DNA of 64,000 bases, from contig NZ_CP119520.1 in the NCBI RefSeq assembly GCF_029223865.1, positions 5,952,001-6,016,000 of the forward strand, written 5' to 3'. Position 1 is the stretch's first letter; every line of letters starts with the position of its first letter. Of the stretch, positions 35,784 to 44,751 are shown in pieces. The notes below the pieces were generated by a model. It saw only the letters and a list, made by a program, of their open reading frames with translations, made no database searches and was not told the DNA's origin. Position numbers and translations under genes: made by a program. The DNA comes from Telluria mixta. Its GTDB lineage: Bacteria > Pseudomonadota > Gammaproteobacteria > Burkholderiales > Burkholderiaceae_D.

Positions 35784-37013
35784 ATGCGCGCCACCTTTGC
35801 CCCCTCAGCCAGCATCGCCGGCACGCCCGGCAAGGCAGGTCCGGCGCGGCTCGCGTTCGTGTTGCTGTTCCCGGGCTTCTTTTTCTACCAGACACTGATC
35901 GGCATGGGTGCGATGGGGGCCTTCCTGGGCGGGTATTTTTCGGTCGTGTCCATCGGGCTGTTTCCGCCGCTCGCCACCATGTATTACCTGGGAATCAAGG
36001 CGTCCGTCCACCGTGTAACGTCGACTGACCGGCTCTTCGGCTTTTTCCTGCTCTATTTTTTCGTGATTGTAGCGACCAACGCAGCCTTTGGCGCCAATTC
36101 CACGATCGTGAAGACGCACCTGTTGTCGATCCTCTATTTCATCAATATCTACCTGATCTTCAAACACTGCGACTTTTCCGAGCGCAAGACGATCGCGACG
36201 ACGCTGGCCGCTCTGCTGCTGATGTCGGCGACCATTTTCTTCTTTTCGCAGGACGGCAGTTTCCAGCCCGGGCAATTCGGCGATCCTGCGAGCCCGGATA
36301 GCGTGGCGACCTACCAGGAGCTCGCCCGTTCCTACGTCCTGACCTTCGTGACGGTCATCTCGTTTACCCGCGTGCTGGCCGTCCGGCTGGTCCTGTATGC
36401 CATGGCTGCCGCGGCCCTGTTCCTGAACGGTGCGCGCAGCGAACTGGTGGCGGCGCTGTTCCTGTTCCCGATGATCGAACTGTATCGCGCGAAGCACTGG
36501 CTTCCTTTCCTGTACCTGGTGCTCCTTGTGTTCGGCCTGGCCAGTATCGATTCGAACTTTCTGGCGAATCGTTTTCCTGAGAGCCGGGTGTGGGAATTGT
36601 TCGACCTCTCCCACTCTTCGTCCGCGAGCGCCAGGCACGAACTCACCGACCATGCGCTGCACACGATTGCGGAGAACCCGGTACTGGGCGCATACGCAAG
36701 TTATCCGCCGGGCGGGTACTCCCACAACATCCTGTCGGCCTGGGTCGACCTTGGTTTGTTCGGCTTTGTCTACATGCTGTTCATGCTGGCACGCGCCGCG
36801 GTCGGACTGTGTACCCACGGTTGGCTGGTACGGCCCAGGTCGGGCCATTTCCTGCTGGCATGGTCACTGATCTGCATCTCACTGCTCCTGCTGGTGACCG
36901 CCAAGACATTCGACGACATGTTTTTCGGCGCCGCCATGGGCGCCTACGCGAACTATCGAAGCAGGAAACAAGTGCCGGAAGCCGCCGATAACGTAGAAGG
37001 AGAGTTACCTTGA
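35784..37013 (+). CDS. O-antigen ligase/polymerase-like membrane protein
   Basis: A 409-residue inner-membrane protein with about 11-12 hydrophobic helices (ARLAFVLLFPGFFFYQTLI..., later a large periplasmic loop). The loop holds SHSSSASARHELTDHALHTIAENPVLGAYASYPPGGYSHNILSAWVDLG. This R-x(n)-H-N-x3-W/D-like SHNILSAWVDLGLFG block is the signature of Wzy/WaaL proteins. The position in the cluster suggests it joins repeat units (Wzy) or ligates them. Downstream is a TTG-started glycosyltransferase overlapping by four bases. Confidence 0.85.
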   Translation: MRATFAPSASIAGTPGKAGPARLAFVLLFPGFFFYQTLIGMGAMGAFLGGYFSVVSIGLFPPLATMYYLGIKASVHRVTSTDRLFGFFLLYFFVIVATNAAFGANSTIVKTHLLSILYFINIYLIFKHCDFSERKTIATTLAALLLMSATIFFFSQDGSFQPGQFGDPASPDSVATYQELARSYVLTFVTVISFTRVLAVRLVLYAMAAAALFLNGARSELVAALFLFPMIELYRAKHWLPFLYLVLLVFGLASIDSNFLANRFPESRVWELFDLSHSSSASARHELTDHALHTIAENPVLGAYASYPPGGYSHNILSAWVDLGLFGFVYMLFMLARAAVGLCTHGWLVRPRSGHFLLAWSLICISLLLLVTAKTFDDMFFGAAMGAYANYRSRKQVPEAADNVEGELP

Positions 37014-38194
37014 TCAATATTCACCTGTATCCGTCGCCATTCCTGAACGAGAGCCGGATCCTGCGCGAGGCCTGTTCGCTGTCCCGGTTGGCGCTGTTCG
37101 ACCGCATCGACCTGGTCGGCGTGGGGCACGACGCCGTGCCGGCGATCGAGGATCTGCAGGGCAATATCCGGATCGTACGCATCGGACAGCGCAGCGGCAG
37201 CGGCCTGGTCGGCAAGCTGAGACGCACCGGCAGCTGGAGCCGGGCCGTCTACCAGCGCTACCGCGACGAAAAAGTCGGGTGCGTCAACTGCCACAGTATC
37301 GCCACCCTCCCGCTCGGTGTCCTGCTGAAGTGCGCCACCGGCGCCAGGCTGGTGTATGACGCCCACGAACTGGAGACAGAGACCAATGGCCTCGGCGGCC
37401 TGCGCAAGTTCCTCACCCGGTTGGCCGAACGCGCCCTGATCCGGCACGCCGACCATTGCATCTTCGTCGGGCAAGCGATCGAGCAATGGTATGTGCGCAA
37501 GTACGCATTGCGTAACGTGACGGTGCTCTACAACTGCCCGCCGCGCCGCAGCGTGAACCCGGCCGATTATTTCCGCAAGGCGTATTCGATCGATGCTGGC
37601 ACGCCCATCTTCCTCTACCAGGGCTTTATCGGCGAGGGCCGCGGGATACGCAACCTGGTCGAAGCGTTTGCCGGCCTGGGCGGGCGCGCGGCGTTGGTCG
37701 TGATGGGTTACGGCCCGCTGGCGGACTGGGTTGCGGCAGAAGCTGCGCAGCACCCGGGCATCCATTACCACCCGGCGGTCGCGCCGGAACGCCTGCTCGA
37801 TTACACCGCGGCGGCCGATTTCGGGCTGTCGGTCATCGAGGCCACTTCGCTCAGTTACGAGTACTGCATGCCCAACAAGCTGTTCGAGTACGTGATGGCG
37901 CGCAAGCCGGTACTGGTGTCGCCGACGCGCGAACAGAGCGAGTTCGTGCGCAGGCACGAGATCGGCGAAGTCACGCGCGATGCCTCGCCGGCAGCAATCC
38001 GCGAAGGCGTGCTGCGCTTGCTGGCGCGCGACCAGGGCGCCCTGCAGGATGCGCTGTTGCGGACCGCCGACGAATATTGCTGGGAAGGGCAGGAGGCCAA
38101 ACTCGAGACCGTCTATCTGAATGCGCTCGGCATGCGTTCGCGCACGTACAACCACGGTCATGAAGGGGAGGCGCAGCATGATCTCTGTCATTGA
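37010..38194 (+). CDS. Glycosyltransferase family 4
   Basis: A 394-residue GT-B enzyme. LVYDAHELETETNGLGGLRKFLTRLAERALIRHADH is the acceptor-side N-terminal block. FLYQGFIGEGRGIRNLVEAF, LVVMGYGPLADW, the nucleotide-binding DFGLSVIEATSLSYEYCMPNKLFEYVMARKPVLVSP and the E-x7-E-like core are characteristic of retaining family-4 transferases. The start is TTG at 37010 overlapping the ligase stop (TTGA), with GAAGGAGAG 7 bases upstream. It builds part of the repeat unit. The sugar donor cannot be read from the sequence. Confidence 0.85.
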   Translation: MINIHLYPSPFLNESRILREACSLSRLALFDRIDLVGVGHDAVPAIEDLQGNIRIVRIGQRSGSGLVGKLRRTGSWSRAVYQRYRDEKVGCVNCHSIATLPLGVLLKCATGARLVYDAHELETETNGLGGLRKFLTRLAERALIRHADHCIFVGQAIEQWYVRKYALRNVTVLYNCPPRRSVNPADYFRKAYSIDAGTPIFLYQGFIGEGRGIRNLVEAFAGLGGRAALVVMGYGPLADWVAAEAAQHPGIHYHPAVAPERLLDYTAAADFGLSVIEATSLSYEYCMPNKLFEYVMARKPVLVSPTREQSEFVRRHEIGEVTRDASPAAIREGVLRLLARDQGALQDALLRTADEYCWEGQEAKLETVYLNALGMRSRTYNHGHEGEAQHDLCH

Positions 38195-38788
38195 CTACGG
38201 CGTCTGCAATCTCGGGTCGATGCTCAACATGCTGCGCAAGGTCGGCGCCGAGGCGCAACTGGTATCCACCGCCGCGGAGCTCGAGCGGGCCGACAAGCTC
38301 GTTCTGCCCGGCGTGGGGGCCTTCGACAACGGCATGGGCGCCCTGAAGGAGCGCGGGCTGGCCGAAGCACTGCGCAAGCGGGTGCTCCAGGACAACGTCC
38401 CGTTGCTGGGCGTGTGCCTCGGCATGCAAATGCTGGGCCGCCGGAGCGAAGAGGGCGGCACGGCGGGCCTCGGCCTGATCGATGCCGAAGTGCGCCGCTT
38501 CCGGTTTGCGCCGGACAGCAGGAAGAAGGTCCCGCACATGGGCTGGAACCTGTTGGCGCAGCGCCGCGACGGCCCGCTGCTGCGCGAGCTGGCTGGCCGC
38601 TCCCGTTTTTACTTCTGCCACGCGTACCACCTGGTCTGCGCCGATCCCGCGACGTCGTGGCCACCGCCGACTACGGCGGCGAGTTCGTGGCGGTGCTCCA
38701 GCACGACAATGTGTACGGAGTGCAGTTTCATCCTGAGAAGAGCCATCGCTTCGGCATGGCCCTGCTGCACAACTTCGCGGAGCTGTGA
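38178..38788 (+). pseudogene. hisH: HisH-like glutamine amidotransferase, single-base frameshift
   Basis: A class-I glutaminase subunit paralogous to HisH. The first frame (from the ATG at 38178, GGGGAGG upstream) carries [14 protein letters not shown] and [11 protein letters not shown] with the nucleophile Cys. After [11 protein letters not shown] the frame is lost at about 38648. The expected continuation [18 protein letters not shown] and the catalytic His/Glu motif VQFHPEKSH reappear in the +1 frame, ending at 38788 with TGATG. A missing C in a CCC run explains the break exactly (611 bases, one short of a multiple of three). It is either a sequencing error or a recent inactivation. The partner hisF-like gene follows. 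The pair supplies ammonia to the amidotransferase gene, not histidine synthesis. Confidence 0.8.
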
Positions 38789-39546
38789 TGTTGCACCCAC
38801 GCGTGATTCCCTGCCTGCTGATGCGCAGCGGCGGCCTCGTGAAGACGGTCAAATTCAAGAATGCCCGCTACGTCGGCGACCCGATCAATGCTGTGCGGAT
38901 CTTCAACGAGAAGGAGGTCGACGAACTGGTGTTCCTCGACATCGGCAGCGCCGGCACGCGCGCCGTGCCCGACTTCGACCTGTTGGCCGACATCGCCAGC
39001 GAGGCCTTCATGCCGTTTTCGTACGGCGGCGGCATCACCAGCATCGGGCATGTGAAACGCCTCTATGCGCTCGGGGTCGAGAAAGTCGTGATCAACACCG
39101 CGGCGGCCGACCAGCCGAACCTGGTGTCGGAAGCGGCCGCGCTGGCGGGCAGCTCCGGGGTCGTGGTGTCGATGGACGTACGCCGCAGCTGGCTGGGCAG
39201 CTATACGGTTTGCGTGGCCGGGGGCACGCGTGACCTGAAGCGCGAGCCGGCCGCGTATGCGCGCGACATGGAGGAACTCGGCGCCGGCGAAATCCTCCTC
39301 AACGCGATCGACCGTGACGGCACGAGGGAAGGCTACGACCTCGAGCTGGTACGGCGGGTCAGCGAGGCGGTGTCGATTCCGGTGGTGGTCGCCGGTGGCG
39401 CGGGAGACTTGCGGCACTTCCGCGAAGCCACCGAAGCCGGTGCGTCCGCACTGGCCGCCGGCAGCATGTTCGTTTTTCACGGCAAGCACGACGCCGTGTT
39501 GATCACGTATCCCGAGTACGAAGAACTGGACAGGATATTCAAATGA
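38788..39546 (+). CDS. hisF: HisF-like cyclase subunit (acetamidino-sugar pathway)
   Basis: A 252-residue TIM-barrel protein of the HisF family: PRVIPCLLMRSGGLVKTVKFKNARYVGDPINAV at the start, ELVFLDIGSAG, PFSYGGGITSI and TREGYDLELV near the end, with the usual phosphate loops. ATG at 38788 overlaps the TGA of the hisH-like gene (TGATG). It clusters with the WbpG-type gene instead of the histidine genes. In O-antigen loci such HisH/HisF pairs are dedicated to making ammonia for acetamidino groups. It retains the family signatures and looks intact. Confidence 0.85.
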   Translation: MLHPRVIPCLLMRSGGLVKTVKFKNARYVGDPINAVRIFNEKEVDELVFLDIGSAGTRAVPDFDLLADIASEAFMPFSYGGGITSIGHVKRLYALGVEKVVINTAAADQPNLVSEAAALAGSSGVVVSMDVRRSWLGSYTVCVAGGTRDLKREPAAYARDMEELGAGEILLNAIDRDGTREGYDLELVRRVSEAVSIPVVVAGGAGDLRHFREATEAGASALAAGSMFVFHGKHDAVLITYPEYEELDRIFK

Positions 39547-40712
39547 CGTCGATTACGGAAAACTGCAACTATTCGGCCGTGCCGGACCAGACCCACCAGG
39601 CCTGCACCCGCTGCATCATGAACACGATGGCCGACCGCGGCATCAGCTTCGACGACATGGGCCTGTGCTGTCACTGCCAGCGCTACGACAGGCTGGTGAG
39701 CGCTCGCCGGCTGCAGGGCGAGCAGGGACGCGAAGCGCTGCAGGCGCTGGTCGACCGCATCAAGGCAGCTGGCCGCGGGCACGAGTACGACTGTATCGTC
39801 GGCGTCAGCGGCGGCGTGGACAGTACCTACGTGGCCTGGCTCGTCAAGCAGCACGGCCTGCGCCCGCTGGCGGTACACTTCGACAATGGCTGGAACTCCG
39901 AACTGGCGACCAGGAACATCGAGCTTGTGCTGCGCAATCTCGGCATTGACCTGCATACCCATGTCGTCGACTGGGAAGAGTTCCGCGACCTGCAGCTCGC
40001 CTTCCTCAAGGCCTCGACCCCGGATGGGGAGATCCCGACCGACCATGCGATCGGCGCCTTGCTGTGGAAACAGGCGGCATCGCGGGGCATCAAATACATC
40101 ATATCGGGGATGAATTTCGCCACCGAATCGATCAGCGTGCCGGAATGGTCATACGGGCATTCCGACTGGCGCTTCATCAAGGACATCCATCGCCGCTTCG
40201 GCAGCGTGAAGTTGAAGACCTACCCGCACTTCAGTCTGTTCTTCCTCTTTTACGCAAACATCCTGCGCGGCACGCGCATCGTGTCCATCCTGAATTACGT
40301 CGATTACGACAAGGAAGAGGCCATGACACTGCTGCGCAACCAGCTTGGCTGGAAGGACTACGGAGGCAAGCACCACGAATCGATCTACACGCGTTTCTAC
40401 CAGGGCTATGTCCTGCCGCGCAAATTCGGCGTCGATAAACGGTATGGCCACCTGTCGGACCTGATCAACGCTGGACAGATCAGCCGGGCGCAGGCGCTTG
40501 CGGAGATGCAGCGACCGCCATACGCGGAAGAGCTGCAGCAGCAAGACCTGGCCTATGTATCGAAGAAGCTGCGCCTGTCGACGGAGCAGTTTGCGGAAAT
40601 CATGAGTGCGCCGGTCAAGTCGTTCAGGGACTACCGCAACCTGTACGGATTCGTTCAGTTCCTGCGCAATACGGTCAACGCGCTGCGCAAGCGCCATCTG
40701 TATCCGCGATAA
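39543..40712 (+). CDS. wbpG: WbpG-type N-acetyl sugar amidotransferase
   Basis: A 389-residue PP-loop ATPase of the WbpG/LfnA/PseA-like group that converts an N-acetyl into an N-acetimidoyl (acetamidino) group on a sugar using ammonia from the HisH/HisF pair. The PP-loop is IVGVSGGVDSTYVAWL. Two Cys pairs (ACTRCIM and CCHC) look like a zinc site. YIISGMNFATESISVPEWSYG and RRFGSVKLKTYPHFSLF are family blocks. The gene is coupled to the hisF-like gene by ATGA, so the three are a unit. The product would be an acidic or amino sugar with an acetamidino substituent. The exact sugar is unknown. Confidence 0.88.
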   Translation: MTSITENCNYSAVPDQTHQACTRCIMNTMADRGISFDDMGLCCHCQRYDRLVSARRLQGEQGREALQALVDRIKAAGRGHEYDCIVGVSGGVDSTYVAWLVKQHGLRPLAVHFDNGWNSELATRNIELVLRNLGIDLHTHVVDWEEFRDLQLAFLKASTPDGEIPTDHAIGALLWKQAASRGIKYIISGMNFATESISVPEWSYGHSDWRFIKDIHRRFGSVKLKTYPHFSLFFLFYANILRGTRIVSILNYVDYDKEEAMTLLRNQLGWKDYGGKHHESIYTRFYQGYVLPRKFGVDKRYGHLSDLINAGQISRAQALAEMQRPPYAEELQQQDLAYVSKKLRLSTEQFAEIMSAPVKSFRDYRNLYGFVQFLRNTVNALRKRHLYPR

Positions 40713-40768
40713 AACCGGAGATAAACACGGACGGCGCCTGCCGCAACGCTCGCAACGGGCGTGCGCGA

Positions 40769-42199
40769 CTAAGCGTCGTTGTCCTCGGTCGAGAGTTCCA
40801 GCCGGACTTCGCCGAGGCCGATGACCTGGCCCGTCGGACTCTGGTCACCATCGACCCGTACAAACGAGACGGACAGCAGGCCAATCCTGGACGCCACCCC
40901 GGCAAATATGGCACGCCTTATCCGGTAACGCAACCGGACAGGTGTCCCGTGGTGCGCTGCGCCGCTGATTTCGAAGGCGCCGACGGTACCGATGGGAATG
41001 GCCTGCGACCTGCCGAATGCGTCCGGCGGGAGGTTCAGGTCGACCCGGTAGTAGTATCCTCCGCGCTTTGCGGCCTCGGTGATCATCACGTTATCAAGGA
41101 CGACCTGGACGGAACGATAGCGTTTCGGACTGGCGCGCAGGATGGCGGCGGCCCCGGTCCCGATCTGCGCCAGGGCCAGCATGCTTTCCGAACCCACCGG
41201 CAACTGCACACCGATTGACCTCTCGTCCAGGTGGACATCGAGCGCGCCGCTGATCGAGAACGTCTGCTCGCTCGTCTCCCGTGTCGGCGATATCTTGAAC
41301 GAACCGAGCGGCGGCTGCATTCTCGCGGGTTCGTTCGGCGCGGCCTGTACAAGATCCGGGGTGGATAGCGCGGATCGGGCCAACGGCAGCCCGGTCGGGA
41401 AGCTCTCGTTCTGGTAGCGGTATCCCAGTGTCGTCCGCGTGCTGTAGGTGTACGACCGAGGCATCGTCAGCGTACTCGTGTAGATATGCGACCCGGACCA
41501 GTAACCGCTGCTCAGGGCGGGCATCTTTCGTCCGTTGCCGGCGAGGACCCAGGCCACCCAGAATCTGTCGACATTGGCATGGTGCAGCCAGAAAATCGGG
41601 TCCGTCGGCGACAGCATATCCGACATCACACCGCCGATGATGTTGTGGACCAGATTATGGGGTGCCGATTCGAAGCTGGGCTCGAATGCATTGGGACTAT
41701 TCGTCGGGAAATTGGTGAGGCTCGAAGAAAATGGCGCCATGCTCAGCGCTTGCCGGACGTTATTGTTGACCCGGGATTCGTAAAGTGGATTGCCGCCGTA
41801 TAGATTCGTGAACTCGGCCGGCAATGTCGGGTTCGTATAATAATCCCAATACGGCAGGACGAGTTGCGGATCGCCGCAAACCGCACGCAGCCGGCGCTCG
41901 AAATAATAGATGTAGCCGCGGTGCCATGCAAAAAAATACGGAATGGAATGCGGGCATCGGTTCAGGTGAATATTTGTCCAGTAGGCCCAGCTGTTTGGAT
42001 CGGTAGCCTGCGTATTGGCTTTCATGAGCTTTACCGCTCTCAGGAATGAATCATAGCGCGGCGTCGTCTTGAACGCCTGCCACTCCGGGCGAACCATTAA
42101 TGTCGTCTGACCAAATACTTTAGGAAAAATTGTCGATGTTCCGAGCAACATCGCGGACCGCTGCATAAATTGTCTTCTGCCCACCAGATCATGCCTCAT
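40769..42199 (-). CDS. Tyrosinase-family (type-3 copper) protein, Tat-exported
   Basis: A 476-residue dicopper oxidase. A twin-arginine signal is visible at the N-terminus (GRRQFMQRSAMLLG). Copper site A uses His78, His84 and His93 (IHLNRCPHSIPYFFAWHRGY). Copper site B uses His181, His185 and His206/207 (HNLVHN..., DPIFWLHHANVDRFW). The C-terminal third is beta-rich and probably shields the active site, as in bacterial tyrosinases and plant polyphenol oxidases. Adjacent ATGs at 42202 and 42199 are both possible; 42199 has better spacing from AAGGAG. Predicted to oxidise phenols in the periplasm. It stands next to the polysaccharide locus but transcribes away. Confidence 0.88.
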   Translation of the reverse strand: MRHDLVGRRQFMQRSAMLLGTSTIFPKVFGQTTLMVRPEWQAFKTTPRYDSFLRAVKLMKANTQATDPNSWAYWTNIHLNRCPHSIPYFFAWHRGYIYYFERRLRAVCGDPQLVLPYWDYYTNPTLPAEFTNLYGGNPLYESRVNNNVRQALSMAPFSSSLTNFPTNSPNAFEPSFESAPHNLVHNIIGGVMSDMLSPTDPIFWLHHANVDRFWVAWVLAGNGRKMPALSSGYWSGSHIYTSTLTMPRSYTYSTRTTLGYRYQNESFPTGLPLARSALSTPDLVQAAPNEPARMQPPLGSFKISPTRETSEQTFSISGALDVHLDERSIGVQLPVGSESMLALAQIGTGAAAILRASPKRYRSVQVVLDNVMITEAAKRGGYYYRVDLNLPPDAFGRSQAIPIGTVGAFEISGAAHHGTPVRLRYRIRRAIFAGVASRIGLLSVSFVRVDGDQSPTGQVIGLGEVRLELSTEDNDA

Positions 42200-42202
42200 C
42201 AT

Positions 42203-42545
42203 GCGCTCCTTGAAATGCCTACATGTCTCGAACAGCTACACCCTTTGAAAATATGCCGGCGATAAATTGCCGGCAATTGGACGTCATCTCTTCTGAAATG
42301 CATTTGCCTACGCTATTCTCGCCAATAACGGGATTTTTGATTAACTTCATGTGCTTCAGAAGCGGGACGTGGCTTGGCGAAATCCGTATTTAAACGCTTC
42401 GAATTTCAATGCCATTGACGTTTTTGCGCAATTCAGAAGCCGATATGAAAACACCCTACGAGCCTGGGCTTCGTAGGGTGTAGAGGGACAACGGTATTGT
42501 CGCGTCGGGACCGCGCCGGCGCGGCGGCCGGCGCTCTCGACAGTT
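42203..42545. other. Intergenic region downstream of the beta-helix gene
   Basis: About 340 bases upstream of the tyrosinase gene. They contain an intrinsic terminator (annotated separately) for the beta-helix gene and presumably the tyrosinase promoter. No ORF or RNA gene is supported. The tract is A/T-richer than both genes. Confidence 0.5.
42451..42481 (-). terminator. Rho-independent terminator of the beta-helix gene
   Basis: A perfect 11-bp stem (ACACCCTACGA / TCGTAGGGTGT) with a 9-base loop is followed on the minus strand by TTTTC. It lies about 65 bases past the stop codon. Confidence 0.75.
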
Positions 42546-43694
42546 TTAGTAGAGGTTGGTCTCGTAGGCGCCCATGTCGATGCGGGCGCCGCGGGCCTTG
42601 CCGTCGAAGTCGGTCTGGGGCGCGTAGGTGGTCTGGCCCTTGCTGATGGCCGGGGACGTGGTCTTCAGGCGGTAGTTGCCGCCACCGTTGGAGATATAGC
42701 TGACGAACTGCGGGTCCGCGCTGATGATGCCGGTTTTGGTGGCGCTGCTCGGGCTGGCCAGGTCGAAGTTGGTGCGGTTCGCATAGACCAGGTTGTTGGC
42801 GACGCTGTTGCCGACGTCTTCGGACGCAATCGGGCCCTGGATGCCGCCGCCGTTCGCATAAATGATGTTGTTGTGGATCTGGATGCCGCGGGTCGGGCAG
42901 CCATTGTTATAGGCTTCCTTGCAGCCGCCGAAATACACGCCGTAGCCGGCGTTGGCGAACAGGGTGTTGTTCATGACCAGAATGTTGTGGTCGTCATGGC
43001 CCATGTTGATGCCCTGGCTGGTGCCGTTCACCACGTTGTTCATGATCTTGCCCGACGACGAGTGGTAGATGCCCTGAATCCAGCCGCAGCCACCGCCGAC
43101 ATTGTTCACCCTGTTGCCGATGATGTCATAGTTGCTGTAGGCCGAACCGCGGCCCTGATCGGCGACGATGCCGCCGCCGCCACGGTTGTCGCAGCCGGAG
43201 GCCATCGCAACGTCGTGGATCCAGCTGTTCTTGACCGATGAATTGCCGCCATTGAGATAGATGCCGACGCGCGTGGTGCTGCTGCCGTAGCCATTGAATT
43301 GGAAGCCGTCGATGTCGGTATAGCCGCCCCTGGCGGTCCACATCGTGTAGGCGCTGCCGACCGGACGCAGGATCGCGCCGTACTTCGTGTCCGAGACAAA
43401 GCGGATTCGCGCGGTCGAGGTGCCGTTCACGGTCGAGGTAACGGTCTCGGCGTAGGTGCCGGGCGCCACGTGGACCGTATAGCCGGGTCGTGCCAGGTTG
43501 GCGGCGCGCTGGATGGTACGGAGCGGGGCGGCGCTCGACGTGCCTGCGTTGGTATCCTTGCCTGCGGTCGACACATAAAGGTCGGCGGCCGAGGCGACGG
43601 TACAAGTCATCATTGCTACTGCAAAACCGGCCAGCAGGGGGGTGGTCAACGCGTTGGTTGCAAACGAAAAGTTCTTCAAGGGAAAGCCACTCAT
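42546..43694 (-). CDS. Secreted right-handed parallel beta-helix protein (DUF1565/pectate-lyase-like fold)
   Basis: A 382-residue exported protein with a signal peptide (hydrophobic FATNALTTPLLAGFAVAMMTC, cleavage near VASA-AD). AADLYVSTAGKDTNAGTSSAAPLRTIQRAANLA is the typical DUF1565 start of polysaccharide-lyase-like beta-helices. A run of Asn/Gly-rich coils follows (NNVVNGTSQGINMGHDDHNI, NNTLFANAGYGVYFGG and similar). The start at 43694 is a choice among weak options; there is also an in-frame TTG 48 bases upstream. Candidate lyase, hydrolase or carbohydrate-binding partner of the adjacent polysaccharide locus. No catalytic residues can be assigned. Confidence 0.8.
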   Translation of the reverse strand: MSGFPLKNFSFATNALTTPLLAGFAVAMMTCTVASAADLYVSTAGKDTNAGTSSAAPLRTIQRAANLARPGYTVHVAPGTYAETVTSTVNGTSTARIRFVSDTKYGAILRPVGSAYTMWTARGGYTDIDGFQFNGYGSSTTRVGIYLNGGNSSVKNSWIHDVAMASGCDNRGGGGIVADQGRGSAYSNYDIIGNRVNNVGGGCGWIQGIYHSSSGKIMNNVVNGTSQGINMGHDDHNILVMNNTLFANAGYGVYFGGCKEAYNNGCPTRGIQIHNNIIYANGGGIQGPIASEDVGNSVANNLVYANRTNFDLASPSSATKTGIISADPQFVSYISNGGGNYRLKTTSPAISKGQTTYAPQTDFDGKARGARIDMGAYETNLY

Positions 43695-44046
43695 CAAGAA
43701 ACGAAGGAGCAACTTTGACGGAAGGAAACTTCCAAAGTTCAACGTTTTGCGAAATAAATTTTCTCTGTGTAATATTTTTCTACGGAAGTTTCACGCAGAC
43801 TATAGGTCGTCGTGTTCATATAATTCCGCGCGGTAGCATGAGCCTCCCAGCCGTCCATCGATCGTAACGAAACCGACAATGCCCTCTGCAAGTCGCTACG
43901 CCAACATCACCGACCCATGTTTCGACAGTAGCAGCGCCGTTTTGAACCGGCGAGCATAGTGCGGCTTGACCCTCGATAAAGGTAGCGCTCCCGAAGATCG
44001 GGAAAATAGACAGGTTCCCAACTTCCGCTCATTCGCCGGAATTGAA
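43695..44046. other. Intergenic region between divergent secreted and methyltransferase genes
   Basis: About 350 bases, A/T-rich and without any supported gene. It should hold the promoters of the beta-helix gene and the methyltransferase gene. A GAAACTTCC / GGAAGTTTC pair occurs but at wide spacing, so I do not call an operator. Confidence 0.4.
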
Positions 44047-44751
44047 ATGGCTCACCACACTGAATCGTCCCGTGTCCTATTGCAAGCCAGAATTGGCACT
44101 TGGCTGAGAAGGCCGCTCACCCATAAACTACGCTCGCTTTCGAATAAGGCTGGGGGTGCCATGAGCTGGATGGAGGACCAGCTATTCGAAAAATGGCACG
44201 GGCTCGACTGTAGCGGCTTTATCGACAGGCACGAACTCGAAACGAGCTATTCCTCGGCGCTCGCGCACTCACGGGCCTATCAGGCCGTTACCTGCGTGGC
44301 GATCCGGGAGCTGCTCGACGAGGCCAGGAAGACCGGTATCGTATTCGACCATTTCATCGATCTCGGCTCGGGCAAGGGAAAGGCGTGCTTTTATGCTGCC
44401 GCCAAATACCGGTTTCGACGGCTCATCGGCGTCGAGTTTTCGGCACCGCTGGTGCGAGCTGCAGAACGTAACATCATGAAGTTCGGCGTTGATAATATTT
44501 GCTTCGTCAACGCCGACGCAGCAGGTTTCTCCCTGCCTGCCGGAGACAACCTTGTCTACCTGTTCAACCCCTTCGGCGAGGCGATTCTCCTCGAATTCCT
44601 GAAGAATAATATGGACAAGTTCAGGCGCAGCCGGTCGATCATCGCCTACGCCAATGACAAGCACCGGCTTTGCCTCGCAAAAGCCGGTTTTGTCACGCTC
44701 TTCAGGAACCAGGACTCCCAGAGCTCGCTTCACCAATACCCATCTCATTGA
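44047..44751 (+). CDS. SAM-dependent methyltransferase
   Basis: A 234-residue class-I methyltransferase. The SAM motif I is FIDLGSGKGKACFYAA, followed by IGVEFSAPLV (motif II acidic residue), FVNADAAGF and LVYLFNPFG (motif IV-like NPFG). A basic N-terminal extension (RRPLTHKLRSLSNKAG) may contact a lipid or glycan. I chose the ATG at 44047; an earlier in-frame TTG gives 27 more residues of poor coding quality. The substrate is unknown. Its 3' end overlaps that of the convergent PEP-CTERM gene by 50 bases. Confidence 0.75.
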   Translation: MAHHTESSRVLLQARIGTWLRRPLTHKLRSLSNKAGGAMSWMEDQLFEKWHGLDCSGFIDRHELETSYSSALAHSRAYQAVTCVAIRELLDEARKTGIVFDHFIDLGSGKGKACFYAAAKYRFRRLIGVEFSAPLVRAAERNIMKFGVDNICFVNADAAGFSLPAGDNLVYLFNPFGEAILLEFLKNNMDKFRRSRSIIAYANDKHRLCLAKAGFVTLFRNQDSQSSLHQYPSH

